Of a DNA stretch of 64,000 nucleotides, positions 1 to 9,154 are shown in pieces. This stretch comes from Deltaproteobacteria bacterium (lineage in GTDB: Bacteria; Myxococcota_A; UBA9160; UBA6930). Made by a program: the position numbers and the translations under genes. Location of the stretch: the NCBI GenBank assembly GCA_016875395.1, contig VGRF01000001.1, forward strand, positions 280,988-344,987, given 5' to 3'. Under the pieces are notes generated by a model, which saw only the letters and a list, made by a program, of their open reading frames with translations, did no database searches and was not told where the DNA came from. Position 1 is the first letter of the stretch. The number at the start of each line of letters is the position of its first letter.

Positions 1-2112
1 GCACTCGCCATCGCCTCGCTCGCCGCGTTCGCGCACGCGCAGCCCACGTCGCGAGTCGTCGACGACGCGCGCCTCGCCGCCGCCGAGCGCGACGCCGCGA
101 ACTGGCTCGCGCACGGGCGCACCTGGAGCGAGCAGCGCTACAGCCCGCTCGCGCAGATCCACGAGAAGAACGTCGCGCAGCTGAAGCCGGCCTGGGTCTA
201 CGCGACGGGCGAGACGCGCGGCCACGAAGCGACGCCGATCGTCGTGGACGGCGTGATGTTCGTGACGCTGCCGTGGAGCATCGTGGTCGCGCTCGATGCG
301 GCGACCGGCCGCGAGCTGTGGCGCCACGATCCCGAGGTGCCGCGCGCGTGGGGGCGCTTCGCGTGCTGCGACGTCGTGAATCGCGGCGCGGCGGTTTATC
401 AGGGACGCGTGTACGTGGGGACGATCGACGGCCGGCTCGTTGCGCTCGACGCGAAGACGGGCGCGCGCGTGTGGGCCGTGAACACGATCGATCGCACAAA
501 GCCGTACACGATCACCGGCGCGCCGCGCGCCATGCGCGGGCTCGTGATCATCGGCAACGGCGGCGCCGAGTTCGGCGTGCGCGGCTACGTCTCGGCCTAC
601 GACGCCGAGACCGGCGCGCTGCGCTGGCGCTTCTACACCGTGCCCGCGGCTCCAGACCGGCCGCGCGAGCACAAAGAGCTCGAGCTCGCGGCGAAGACTT
701 GGTCCGCGAGCTCGCTCTGGGAGTCGGGGCTCGGCGGCACGGTGTGGGACTCGCTCGCCTTCGATCCCGAGCTCGACCTCGTCTACGTCGGCGTCGGCAA
801 CGCGAGCCCGTATCCGCGCGAGATCCGCAGCCCCGGCGGCGGCGACAACCTGTTCCTCGCCTCGATCCTCGCGCTGCGGATCGGCACGGGCGAGCTCGCG
901 TGGCACTACCAGACCACGCCCGGCGAGAACTGGGACTTCACCGCGACGCAGCACATGATCCTCGCGGACCTCGCGCTCGGCGGGCGCACGCGCAAAGTCC
1001 TGATGCAGGCGCCCAAGAACGGCTTCTTCTACGTGCTCGACCGCGCGACGGGCGAGCTGCTCTCGGCGGACAAGTACGTCGCGGTGAACTGGGCCAGCCA
1101 CGTCGACCTAACAACCGGGCGGCCCGTGGAGACGGGCCTCGGCGAGTGGAAGAAGACGCGCTTCATGCGGCCCGGTCCCGCGGGCGGCCACAACTGGCAC
1201 CCGATGGCGTTTCATCCGGGCACGGGCCTCGTCTACATCCCCACCTACGCGATCGCGTACCCGTTCCATCGCGACAAGCAGTTCAAGCAGACGCCGCGCC
1301 GCTTCAACACCGGCGAAGACTTCGCACGCATGCAGAAGCGCGTCGACGGCTTCGAGCGCTCGCTGCGCTTTTGCGCACCGACGCGACTCGTCGCGTGGGA
1401 TCCCGTGAAGCGCGAGCGCGTGTGGAAGATCGAGCACACCTCCGAGATGCACGGCGGCACGCTCGCGACTGCCGGCAACCTCGTGTTCCACGGCACCGGC
1501 GGGGACTCCACGCTCGCCGCCTACCGCGCTACGGACGGCGAGCTGTTATGGGAGGCGCAGGCGCCGACCGCCGTGCTCGCAGCGCCCGTGAGCTACGCGG
1601 TGAAGGGCGAGCAGTACGTCGCAGTCGTGATCGGCGCGGGCGGCTCGGCGGGGCTCAACTTCTCGCTCGTGCCCTACGAGAACGCGGGCTACGTGGCGGC
1701 GTTCAAGCTCGGCGGCAAAGCCGCGCTACCGCCGCGCAAGCTGCGCGCGCCGGGCATCGTCGACGCGCCGCCCGCGACCGCGAGCGCCGCCGACATCGAG
1801 CGCGGCCGCGTGCTCTACCACCAGTGGTGCATGTTCTGTCACGGCATCGGCACCAAGAGCGGCGGCTTGCTGCCTGATCTGCGCTTCGCGAAGCGCGACG
1901 TCTACGCGCAGTGGCAGGACATCGTGATCGCCGGCGTTCGCGCCGATCGCGGCATGCCGAGCTTCGCCGACTCGCTCTCGCGCGAAGACGCCGAGCTGAT
2001 CCGCGCCTACGTCATCTCCCAAGCGCATCGCGAGCCCACTCTGCTCGAGAGCGCAGGCGAGTGGCTCTACGAGCAAGGCGCCTGCGTGCCGGCGCGGTGG
2101 GTAGCGGATTGA
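1..2112 (+). CDS. PQQ-dependent quinohaemoprotein alcohol dehydrogenase (5' end cut by window edge)
   Basis: The frame is open from base 1, so the true start lies outside the window; the first visible residues (hydrophobic, ending AFAHAQP) look like the end of a signal peptide, placing the enzyme in the periplasm. About 703 residues are visible. The beta-propeller body carries an adjacent Cys-Cys pair (visible residues 122-123, ACCD), as in PQQ alcohol dehydrogenases, and a GENWDFTA segment (about 308-315) of the type that holds the active-site Asp. A C-terminal cytochrome c domain has one haem motif, CMFCH (610-614). Family knowledge: such proteins oxidise alcohols and pass electrons through PQQ to haem c. 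The substrate cannot be told from sequence. A following repeat-rich gap suggests the transcript ends here. Confidence 0.93.
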   Translation, partial: ALAIASLAAFAHAQPTSRVVDDARLAAAERDAANWLAHGRTWSEQRYSPLAQIHEKNVAQLKPAWVYATGETRGHEATPIVVDGVMFVTLPWSIVVALDAATGRELWRHDPEVPRAWGRFACCDVVNRGAAVYQGRVYVGTIDGRLVALDAKTGARVWAVNTIDRTKPYTITGAPRAMRGLVIIGNGGAEFGVRGYVSAYDAETGALRWRFYTVPAAPDRPREHKELELAAKTWSASSLWESGLGGTVWDSLAFDPELDLVYVGVGNASPYPREIRSPGGGDNLFLASILALRIGTGELAWHYQTTPGENWDFTATQHMILADLALGGRTRKVLMQAPKNGFFYVLDRATGELLSADKYVAVNWASHVDLTTGRPVETGLGEWKKTRFMRPGPAGGHNWHPMAFHPGTGLVYIPTYAIAYPFHRDKQFKQTPRRFNTGEDFARMQKRVDGFERSLRFCAPTRLVAWDPVKRERVWKIEHTSEMHGGTLATAGNLVFHGTGGDSTLAAYRATDGELLWEAQAPTAVLAAPVSYAVKGEQYVAVVIGAGGSAGLNFSLVPYENAGYVAAFKLGGKAALPPRKLRAPGIVDAPPATASAADIERGRVLYHQWCMFCHGIGTKSGGLLPDLRFAKRDVYAQWQDIVIAGVRADRGMPSFADSLSREDAELIRAYVISQAHREPTLLESAGEWLYEQGACVPARWVAD

Positions 2113-2644
2113 AGGTGTGCACTCGCTGTGAGTGCTGACAGAAACCGAGGTTCGCGGGCACGCACTTCCACGTTTACTCCGCATCGGCGTCGAAGACTCC
2201 GCCGCTGCTGCGCGCTTCGCTTGCGGTCTCGGCCGACACGCGCCGAGTAGCGTTCGACTTCAAGCGCGTTCCGCCGTTTCCTCAGCGCGGCAATGCACCG
2301 AGGTGGCGGCGTGCAGGTTGGCACCTCGGTGCCTTGCCGCGTTCGCGATGGAGCCGGAACGACCTCGGAGTCGAACGCTCCTCCCGAGCGTGTCGGCCGA
2401 GGCCGCAAGCGAAGCGCGCAGCTTTCCGCGGAGTCTTCGGAGCGGAAAGCGAAGTAAACAAGGAAAGGAGCGGGCGCCCCCACGCTCCGATGCGCCACTA
2501 AGAATCGCAGACCACCGAACGACTTGACCTGCACAACGCTCGGACCGCGCAGCTTTCCGCGGAGTCTTCGGAGCGGAAAGCGAAGTAAACAAGGAGAGAG
2601 CGCACCTCGATCTCGCGGGGACCACCGCGGTACGGTGCACCTCG
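2113..2644. repeat. Non-coding gap with three copies of a dispersed hairpin repeat
   Basis: No believable gene lies here. Copy A1 (about 2171-2262) reads in the same sense as the copies near 21.2 and 22.7 kb: a TTTAC-type start, a hairpin CGGCG / CGCCG around loop TCGAAGACTC (2185-2204), then a conserved stretch containing GCGCTTCGCTTGCGG and CTCGGCCGAC, then GTTCGACTTC. Copy A2 (about 2361-2463) is the reverse complement, with a 9-bp perfect stem GCTTTCCGC / GCGGAAAGC (2421-2450), ending GTAAACAAGG. A3 (about 2535-2594) repeats the hairpin and the GTAAACAAGG end. A1 and A2 therefore face each other as a large inverted repeat. Open frames across the area are by-products of the GC-rich repeat. 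Confidence 0.8.
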
Positions 2645-3313
2645 ATGAGCGCGCCCCTCGCAAGCTCGGATCCGAGCCATCCCCACTTCATTCCCGAGCC
2701 CACCTACGACCTCTTCTACGAGACGTTCGCGCCGATTTGGCGGTGGGCGTTGCGGGAGCGCGAGACGCGGCAGGTGTTGATCGAGCGGCTCGCGATCGGG
2801 CCGGGGCATCACGTGCTCGACGTCGGCTGCGGGCGCGGCGAGACCACGGTGATGGTCAAGGTGCACGAGCCGAATGCGCACGTGTACGGCATCGATCCGA
2901 GCCCCGCGCGCCTCTCGCGCGCGATCGGGCGCGCGCAGCACGCGGGCTATCGCGTGCAGTTCTATCGCGGCCCGAGCACGCTCTTGCCGTTCCGCTCCAC
3001 GAGCATCGACCGCGTGATCTCGATCTTCCGCATGCACACGCTCACGCGCGCGCAGAAGCTCGTGGTGATGCGCGAGGCGCATCGTTTGCTCTACCGCGAG
3101 GGCTCGATCCACATCCTCGACTTCGGTCCGCAGCACTCGCGCTGGGGCAACGCGCTCGCGCGCATCTACAACCGCAAAGGCACCGCCGACGACAACCTGA
3201 GCGGCGAGATGCCGCGGCTGCTGCACCACGCGGGCTTCGTCGATCCCGCGGAGATCGCCCGCGTGCCCACGGCGGCTGGCAACCTGTGCGTGTGGGAAGC
3301 GTTTCGTACCTGA
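2645..3313 (+). CDS. Class I SAM-dependent methyltransferase
   Basis: A 222-residue cytoplasmic protein with a Rossmann-fold methyltransferase core. Motif I is VLDVGCGRGETT (about residues 57-68), followed by an acidic residue in YGIDPS that should hold the SAM ribose. Later strands include DRVISIFRMH and a C-terminal SIHILDFGP. The layout fits the ubiquinone/menaquinone and small-molecule methyltransferase group (Methyltransf_11/25 type), but no feature identifies the substrate. It is followed after 13 bases by the small membrane-anchored protein at 3327, and the two may share a transcript. The start follows the repeat cluster directly, so the last repeat copy could lie in its leader. Confidence 0.85.
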   Translation: MSAPLASSDPSHPHFIPEPTYDLFYETFAPIWRWALRERETRQVLIERLAIGPGHHVLDVGCGRGETTVMVKVHEPNAHVYGIDPSPARLSRAIGRAQHAGYRVQFYRGPSTLLPFRSTSIDRVISIFRMHTLTRAQKLVVMREAHRLLYREGSIHILDFGPQHSRWGNALARIYNRKGTADDNLSGEMPRLLHHAGFVDPAEIARVPTAAGNLCVWEAFRT

Positions 3314-3326
3314 CAAGGAGAACGGG

Positions 3327-3821
3327 ATGAAGGTTCTTCGTTGGCTCGCGAAGGCGCTGTTCGCGCTTGTGGTGCTCGCGCTCGTCGCCGTCTTCGCGCC
3401 GCGCTTCTTCACGGATGGCCCGCTCGGACCGATCCCCGGCGGGCCGCTGAAGGCAGGCGAGCTGTTCGAGTTTCCCGTGAGCGACTGGTCGTTCGCGGCG
3501 GACGTGAAGCAGATCGAGTTTCAGCTCGAGAACGAGTCGATTTCGCGCACGAGCTGGATCCTCGTGCGCGGCGGCGTCGCGTACGTCCCCTGCGGCGCGT
3601 GCGAGCCGCCCATGAAGCGCTGGCAGCTTGCCGCGCAAGCCGATGGACGCGCGCTGCTGCGCATCGAGGGCAAGCTCTACCCCGCGCGCCTCACGCGCGA
3701 CGACGACGCGAGCCTGCGCGAGTTCGCGCGCGGCGAGGTGATGCGCAAGTACGGAGTGGATGCGAGCGGCGCGGGCACGACGCTCTTCTTCAGGGTGGAC
3801 TCGCGCGCGGCGGGGAGCTGA
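3327..3821 (+). CDS. Hypothetical membrane-anchored protein
   Basis: I do not recognise the family. The 164-residue product has one N-terminal hydrophobic segment (about residues 8-26) and then a soluble, mixed alpha/beta domain probably facing the periplasm. A CGAC motif (about residues 91-94, in a YVPCGACEPP context) could form a disulphide or bind a metal. An AAGGAG ribosome site lies just before ATG. It sits 13 bases after the methyltransferase gene and is likely co-transcribed. About 160 bases then separate it from the convergent phosphodiesterase gene, and I see nothing there. Confidence 0.75.
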   Translation: MKVLRWLAKALFALVVLALVAVFAPRFFTDGPLGPIPGGPLKAGELFEFPVSDWSFAADVKQIEFQLENESISRTSWILVRGGVAYVPCGACEPPMKRWQLAAQADGRALLRIEGKLYPARLTRDDDASLREFARGEVMRKYGVDASGAGTTLFFRVDSRAAGS

Positions 3822-3982
3822 GGCGCGCGCGTGCGCGCGAGCGCTGGACCTCGCGGAGCAGGTCCGCGAGCGACGCGCCGGGGCGCGCGCGCCACCGAGA
3901 TTCGCGCGACAGCTCAACCAACCGATGCAACCGCGCCCGCCTGGCGTCCGGCACTCGTCCTGCGTCCAGGATGAAGAGATTC

Positions 3983-4744
3983 TCAGGGCGCCGCCGCGCC
4001 GCACAGCTCCGGCCGATCCGTCAGCACGCCCGTCACGCCCAACACCTTCATCGCCTCGATCTCCTCGCGCGGCGCGCCGCCCATCAGCGCCCACGCTTCG
4101 GCGCCGAGGGCGCGCACGCGCTGCGCGAGCTGAGCGTCGCGGCGCAGCCAGGCGGGCTCGAGGCGGATGATCGCGGCGCCGGCGCGTGCGAAGGGCTCGG
4201 CGTCGCGGGCGTCTTTGGGAAACGCGAGCGTGCGCGGTCGCGGCGACTGCACGTGGGCCTCGCGCAGGGAGTCGACGTCGCGCACGCCGAGGATCAGCGC
4301 GTGCGCAGCGTCGTGCTCGTGCGCGATGCGCAGCAGGTCGCGCAGCGGTACGTCGCGCGTCTTCACGTCGACGAGCACCGCGGCGCGCTCCTGCGCGAGC
4401 AGGGCAAAGGCCTCCGCCAAAGTCGGCACTCGCTCGCCGTTGCCGGCGTCGAGGCCGCGCAGCTGCGCAAGGGTGAGTCGCGCGACGAGGCCGCGGCCGT
4501 TCGTGGTGCGCTGCACCGTGTCGTCGTGCATCACCACGAGCGCGCCGTCTGCGCTCCTGCGCACGTAGAGCTCGACGCCATGTGCGCCGCGCGCGAGCGC
4601 GTGGCGAAACGCGGCGAACGTGTTCTCGGGGATGCCGCGCACGATGCCGCCGCGGTGTGCGAAGCACGAGAACGCGGGCTCGCTCGCGCGCGCGGCGAGC
4701 GCGAGGCCTGCGATCGCGAGGGCGATGAATACGCGCAAACCCAT
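3983..4744 (-). CDS. Glycerophosphodiester phosphodiesterase family protein
   Basis: The 253-residue product starts with a signal peptide (MGLRVFIALAIAGLALAARA), so it should be exported. The GDPD barrel is clear: AHRGG, PENTFAAF, VVMHDD and a C-terminal GVLTDRPE. The family hydrolyses glycerophosphodiesters from lipid turnover to glycerol-3-phosphate. One oddity: the usual metal-binding E-x-D pair reads ELY here (GVELYV), so one expected Asp ligand is Tyr. The frame is open 51 codons further upstream, but that part is low-complexity and overlaps the divergent gene at 4792, so I chose the ATG followed by the signal peptide. Confidence 0.85.
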   Translation of the reverse strand: MGLRVFIALAIAGLALAARASEPAFSCFAHRGGIVRGIPENTFAAFRHALARGAHGVELYVRRSADGALVVMHDDTVQRTTNGRGLVARLTLAQLRGLDAGNGERVPTLAEAFALLAQERAAVLVDVKTRDVPLRDLLRIAHEHDAAHALILGVRDVDSLREAHVQSPRPRTLAFPKDARDAEPFARAGAAIIRLEPAWLRRDAQLAQRVRALGAEAWALMGGAPREEIEAMKVLGVTGVLTDRPELCGAAAP

Positions 4745-4791
4745 GCGCGCATCTTCCCACGCGCGCGCCGAGTTCGTCACCCTGCGCGGCG

Positions 4792-5805
4792 ATGCGCGCA
4801 CGCATGCGGCTCCCGTTCCTCGCAGCGGCCCTCGCGTTGGCTGCGGCGAGTGCGTTCGGCCGCGACTTCCCGGCGATGCCCGGCGAGCCGCCGACACCCG
4901 AGCGCGCCGCCCTCGGGCGCCTCTTGTTCTTCGATCCGGTGCTCTCGCGCGACGGCTCGCTCTCGTGCGCGCATTGCCATCGCCCCGATCGCGGGCTCGC
5001 GGACGGGCTCGCCAGAGCGCGCGGCTTTCGCGGCGCCGTGCTCCAGCGCAACACGCCCACGCTCTACAACGCCGCGTTCAAGGCGCGCCTGATGTGGGAT
5101 CGCCGCGCGAGCTCGCTCGAGGAGCAGGTGTTGCTGCCCCTGCTCGCGGAGGACGAGCTGAACGCGGATCCGCGCGAGCTACTCGCGAAGCTCGCTGCGG
5201 TTCCTGCGTATCGCGCTCAGTTCGCGGCGGTGTTTCCGGGCGACGCGAACGCGATCTCGCTCGCGAACGTCGCGCGCTCGCTCGCGGCGTTCGAGCGCAC
5301 GCTCGTCTCACGCGCGTCGCGCTACGACCGCTACGCGCGTGGCGAACGCGAGGCGCTGAGCGCGAGCGAGCGCAACGGGCTCACGCTGTTCCGCTCGCTC
5401 ACGACGCGCTGCTTCGAGTGCCATCGTCTGCCCACGTTCGATGCGCCCCTCGCGCTCTCGATCGGCGTGCCATCGGGCGACCTCGGCGTGAGCGCGATCA
5501 GCGGGCTCTCTGCGCAGCGCGGCTTCTTCGGCGTGCCCACGCTGCGCAACGTCGCGCTCACGGCGCCGTACATGCACGACGGCTCGCTCGCGACGCTCGA
5601 AGACGTCGTCGCGTTCTATCGCGAAGGCGGCGGGCTCGCGCAGGGCGTGCCGGCGGCGCGGCTGCACGAGTTCATCCGCCCGATCGAGATGAGCGACGCG
5701 GAGGCGGCCGACCTGGTTGCGTTTCTGCGCGCGCTCACGGATGAATCTGCGCGCCCGGAGGTTCCCGAGCGCGTGCCGTCGGGGCTGCCGCTGCTCGCTC
5801 CCTAA
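4792..5805 (+). CDS. Di-haem cytochrome c peroxidase (MauG/CcpA family)
   Basis: A 337-residue periplasmic protein with a signal peptide (hydrophobic run to about residue 22, ending AFG). Two c-type haem motifs are present, CAHCH in the N-terminal half and CFECH in the C-terminal half, with family landmarks NTPTLYNAAF, WDRRASSLEEQ, PTLRNVALTAPYMHDG and ALT near the end. Family members reduce hydrogen peroxide with electrons from cytochrome c, or act as MauG-like oxidases; sequence alone does not separate the two. It is divergent from the phosphodiesterase and followed after 24 bases by the beta-helix/cupredoxin gene. Confidence 0.92.
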   Translation: MRARMRLPFLAAALALAAASAFGRDFPAMPGEPPTPERAALGRLLFFDPVLSRDGSLSCAHCHRPDRGLADGLARARGFRGAVLQRNTPTLYNAAFKARLMWDRRASSLEEQVLLPLLAEDELNADPRELLAKLAAVPAYRAQFAAVFPGDANAISLANVARSLAAFERTLVSRASRYDRYARGEREALSASERNGLTLFRSLTTRCFECHRLPTFDAPLALSIGVPSGDLGVSAISGLSAQRGFFGVPTLRNVALTAPYMHDGSLATLEDVVAFYREGGGLAQGVPAARLHEFIRPIEMSDAEAADLVAFLRALTDESARPEVPERVPSGLPLLAP

Positions 5806-5829
5806 TCACTCGCCGGACTGGAGATCGCC

Positions 5830-7320
5830 ATGACCTCGCGGATTCGATGCGCCTCACTCACGTTGCTGTGCGGGCTCTTCACGCTGCCTGCACTCGCGGA
5901 GACGATTCGCGTGCGCGCGGGCGAGTCGATCCAGAGGGCGATCGAGAAGGCGCCGCCGGGCAGCGTGATCGAGGTGGAGGCGGGCACGTACCACGAGGCG
6001 CTCGTCGTCGACACGGCGGGCATCACGCTGCGCGGCCTCGTGAGCGGCGCAAAGCGGCCCGTGCTCGACGGCAAGGGCAAGCTGAACGACGGGGTGATCG
6101 CGTCGGGCAGCCCGTTCACGATGAGCGGCTTCGCGGTCCAGCACTACAAAGGCAACGGCGTCACGACGCAGCAGGTCGACGGCGTCACGCTCACGGATCT
6201 CGTGATCGACGACACCGGGCTCTACGGCGTGTACCCGATCCAGTCGCGCAACATCGAGATCACGCACTGCTCGGTCACGCGCATCAGCGACGCGGGCATC
6301 TACGTGGGCGAGTCCGAGCGCGCGGTCGTCGCCTACAACGCCGTGTTCGGGAACGTCGCCGGCATCGAGATCGAGAACACCAACGACGCCGACGTGCACG
6401 ACAACGTCGCCTACGACAACACCGCGGGGATTCTCGTGTTCGTGCTGCCCGGCAAGGTGCTGAAGGAGGCGAAGCGCAATCGCGTGCACCACAACTGGGT
6501 GCTCCACAACAACACGCCGAACTTCGGGGACCCCGACGCGATCGTGGGTCAGCTGCCGTACGGCATGGGCATTCTCGTGATGGGCGCCGACGACACCGTG
6601 GTCGAGGACAACTGGGTGCGCGGCAATCACTCCTCGGGAATCGGCGTGATCCGTCTCGCGCGCGAGGAGAGCGCGAAGGACCCAGAGCTCGAGCCGCTGG
6701 CCGACGGCACGCGCGTGCTCTTCAACTACGCCGTCGGCAACGGCACGAAGCCGCACCCCACGATCGAGAAGCGCTACGGCGGCGGGCTCGACTTCGCGTG
6801 GGACGGCACCGGCAAAGGCAATTGCGTCTCGCTGCCTGATTCGTCGCTTCGCCGCGGCGTTCCGCTCGGGCCCTGCCGCAACGCTTCAGGAGCGCGCCGC
6901 GACGAGAGCGCAGGAGGCCGTCGCAGCGCCGCGGCGCTGCCCGAGCGACGGACCCTCGCGGCGCCGCCATCCGCGCACCACGCTTCCGCCCTCGACGCGC
7001 TCTTCGTCGCGAGCGATGCGCCGCCGCCGGATCTGTCGGGTGCTGACGCGGTGGTTCACATCCGCGCGATGTCGTATCAGCCGAAGCACCTGCGCGTGAA
7101 GCGCGGCGCGACGGTGGCGTGGGTGAACGACGATCTCGCCGTGCACACGGTCACGAGCGGCCACGAGCGCACGCCCACCTTCGCGCCGCTGCAGTCGCCC
7201 GTGATGACTCGCGGGCAGGTGTTTCGGCACGCCTTCCACGAGGCGGGGCGCTTCGAGTACCTGTGCCTCCCGCACATGGATCAGCTGCCGATGCGCGAGG
7301 CCACGGTCACGGTCGAGTAG
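5830..7320 (+). CDS. Secreted parallel beta-helix protein fused to a cupredoxin domain
   Basis: The 496-residue product has a signal peptide (to about residue 23, LPALAE). It continues with a right-handed parallel beta-helix domain (about 25-330) of NosD/pectate-lyase type, with repeated NxI/NxV turns such as DGVTLTDLVID and VVAYNAVFGNVAGIEIENTN. After an Arg/Ala/Pro-rich linker, residues about 410-496 form a plastocyanin-like domain. It has a His in AVHTVTS and a Cys-His-Met set in YLCLPHMDQLPM, the ligand pattern of a type 1 copper site. No family assigns a substrate. Its place directly after the di-haem peroxidase makes a periplasmic electron-transfer or copper role plausible; that is inference. 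Confidence 0.85.
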   Translation: MTSRIRCASLTLLCGLFTLPALAETIRVRAGESIQRAIEKAPPGSVIEVEAGTYHEALVVDTAGITLRGLVSGAKRPVLDGKGKLNDGVIASGSPFTMSGFAVQHYKGNGVTTQQVDGVTLTDLVIDDTGLYGVYPIQSRNIEITHCSVTRISDAGIYVGESERAVVAYNAVFGNVAGIEIENTNDADVHDNVAYDNTAGILVFVLPGKVLKEAKRNRVHHNWVLHNNTPNFGDPDAIVGQLPYGMGILVMGADDTVVEDNWVRGNHSSGIGVIRLAREESAKDPELEPLADGTRVLFNYAVGNGTKPHPTIEKRYGGGLDFAWDGTGKGNCVSLPDSSLRRGVPLGPCRNASGARRDESAGGRRSAAALPERRTLAAPPSAHHASALDALFVASDAPPPDLSGADAVVHIRAMSYQPKHLRVKRGATVAWVNDDLAVHTVTSGHERTPTFAPLQSPVMTRGQVFRHAFHEAGRFEYLCLPHMDQLPMREATVTVE

Positions 7321-7332
7321 CGCGAGAGCGCC

Positions 7333-8007
7333 TCAGTCCTCCGCGCCGGCCCCTTCGCGCAGCCGGCGCGGCGTGCGCCGGAACCACCAGCGGTAGGCGA
7401 AGTAGCCCGCGATGCAGACGACGATCGCGATCGGCCAGAGCCGGACGTCGCGCTGTTGCTCGAGCCACTGGATGATCGCGCGCCCGAACACCACGAACGC
7501 GGTCATCGGCGGGATGAAGCCGATGATGCTGCCGAGCACGAACGGCACGAAGCGCACGCCCGCGAGCGCGAGCGCCCAGTGCGCGGGCGCGGCAAGGCCG
7601 AACAGCACGCGCACGAGGATGACGGTGCGCAGCGGATGCTCGCGCGCCGTCGCGGTGAAGGCGCGCAGCCGGGGCGGCAAGCGCTGCTCGAACTTGTCGC
7701 CGAGCACGCCGCGCGCGAGCACGAACGAGACGACGCCCGCGCCCGTGGCGCCGAGCACCGACATCGCGACCGCGAAGCTCGTCTCCCACGCGAGGCTGGC
7801 GGGCAGCACGAACACCGCGCCGGGCACGCCGAACGGGTCCAAGGCCGCGAACGCGGCGACGTAGAGCACGGGGCCCCACACGCCGGACTCGTTGAGCAGG
7901 CGGTGGATGTTGTCGTGCGTGACCCAGTCGAACGCGCCGAATCGCCACGCGAGCAAGACCACGGCGGGCGCACCGAGGGCGAGCGCGATCCTCTTCCATG
8001 CGCTCAT
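7333..8007 (-). CDS. TVP38/TMEM64 (VTT domain) family membrane protein
   Basis: A 224-residue integral membrane protein with about five or six hydrophobic segments and the VTT/SNARE-associated signature: a short re-entrant stretch FGVPGAVFVLPASLAWE followed by GATGAGVVSFVLAR, and a second conserved part, RVLFGLAAPAHWALALAGVRFVPFVLGS in outline. Family members related to DedA are linked to lipid scrambling or flipping and membrane homeostasis; the precise role is unknown. It is convergent with the beta-helix gene (12-base gap) and only 3 bases downstream of the dehydrogenase at 8011, so those two form an operon. Confidence 0.85.
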   Translation of the reverse strand: MSAWKRIALALGAPAVVLLAWRFGAFDWVTHDNIHRLLNESGVWGPVLYVAAFAALDPFGVPGAVFVLPASLAWETSFAVAMSVLGATGAGVVSFVLARGVLGDKFEQRLPPRLRAFTATAREHPLRTVILVRVLFGLAAPAHWALALAGVRFVPFVLGSIIGFIPPMTAFVVFGRAIIQWLEQQRDVRLWPIAIVVCIAGYFAYRWWFRRTPRRLREGAGAED

Positions 8008-8010
8008 GCC

Positions 8011-9102
8011 CTAGCGCTCCGGGAACAGGCTGCAGTGAATCGCGTCTTCGCCCGGCACCTGCCGCGCGAGCGTGCGAATCGCCTGCTCGGCGTCGCGCAG
8101 CGAGAAGTCGTGGGTGTGCATCTTCTCGAGCGCGACCTTGCGCGACTCGATCAGCCGGATCGCGCTGCGATAGGCGGAGGACGTGACGCCGATCGCGCCG
8201 CGCACGGAGATCTCCTTCATCACGATCTTGTCGCTGATGAAGTTCTCGATCGGGCGGAAGCCCTTCACGCCGGCGAGCACGACGGTGCCGCCGGGCGCGC
8301 AGTAGTCGAGCGCGTCGCGCACCGGTGCGGTGGCGTACGAGGAGACGTCGACCACGACGTCGGCGCCGCGTCCGCCGGTCGCGTTCAGGATTCGCTCGCG
8401 CGCGTTCTCGTTCTCGACGTCGATCGTCACGTCCGCGCCGTACTCGCGTGCGAGCGCGAGCTTCGCGCGATCGGCAGCGAGCCCCGTAACGACGACCTGC
8501 GCCGCGCCCGCCTCGCGCGCGGCGAGCACGCACGCGAGGCCGCGCTGGCCGGGTCCCAGCACCACCACGGAGTCGCCAGGCTTCGTCTGCGGAATCTCCA
8601 CGGCCCAGCGGTAGCCCGCGCCGAGCGGGTTGAAGAGCGCGGCGATCGCGGGCGCGAGCGTGGGGTCGACCTTGTGCACGACGGTGCCCTCGTCGAGCAC
8701 CATGTACTGCGCGTAGCCGCCCCACAGGCCGTGCTCGACCGAGATGGGGATGTAGGAGTAGATCCGCCGCTTCGCGCACAGGTGCGACTTGCCCGCGAGG
8801 CACATCGCGCAGAAGCGGCACGAGATCATGTTCTCGACCGCGACGCGGTCGCCGACGTCGACGCCCCAGCGCCGCGCGGCGCCGTCGCCGATCGCCTCGA
8901 TCACGCCGAGCGGCTCGTGGCCGGGGATGCAGTCGTTCGGCGTGCGCAGCTGGCCCTCGAACTGCTCGTAGTCGCTGCCGCAGATGCCGCACGTCTCGAC
9001 GCGCAGCAGCGCGCGGTCGCGCCCGATCTCGGGAATCGGCAGCTCGCGGGCCACGAGCCTCCTCGGCTCGGCGAGCACCATCGCGAAGGACTTGCGCGTC
9101 AC
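8011..9102 (-). CDS. Zinc-binding alcohol/threonine-type dehydrogenase (MDR superfamily)
   Basis: A 363-residue medium-chain dehydrogenase. The catalytic zinc region CGICGSDYE and GHEPLGVIE are present; the structural zinc loop has its four cysteines in CRFCAMC...HLC; and the NAD(P) fold has VVVLGPGQRGLACVL. This is a complete, probably active zinc enzyme, but the alcohol or polyol used is not evident. I chose GTG 9102 because a GAGGAG ribosome site lies 6 bases before it; an ATG seven codons further in is the alternative. It is the first gene of a pair with the VTT membrane protein. Confidence 0.9.
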   Translation of the reverse strand: MTRKSFAMVLAEPRRLVARELPIPEIGRDRALLRVETCGICGSDYEQFEGQLRTPNDCIPGHEPLGVIEAIGDGAARRWGVDVGDRVAVENMISCRFCAMCLAGKSHLCAKRRIYSYIPISVEHGLWGGYAQYMVLDEGTVVHKVDPTLAPAIAALFNPLGAGYRWAVEIPQTKPGDSVVVLGPGQRGLACVLAAREAGAAQVVVTGLAADRAKLALAREYGADVTIDVENENARERILNATGGRGADVVVDVSSYATAPVRDALDYCAPGGTVVLAGVKGFRPIENFISDKIVMKEISVRGAIGVTSSAYRSAIRLIESRKVALEKMHTHDFSLRDAEQAIRTLARQVPGEDAIHCSLFPER

Positions 9103-9154
9103 TCGGTCTCCTCGGGCCGCGGAGTGTACGGGCGCGGCGGGCGAGGAGGGGCGT

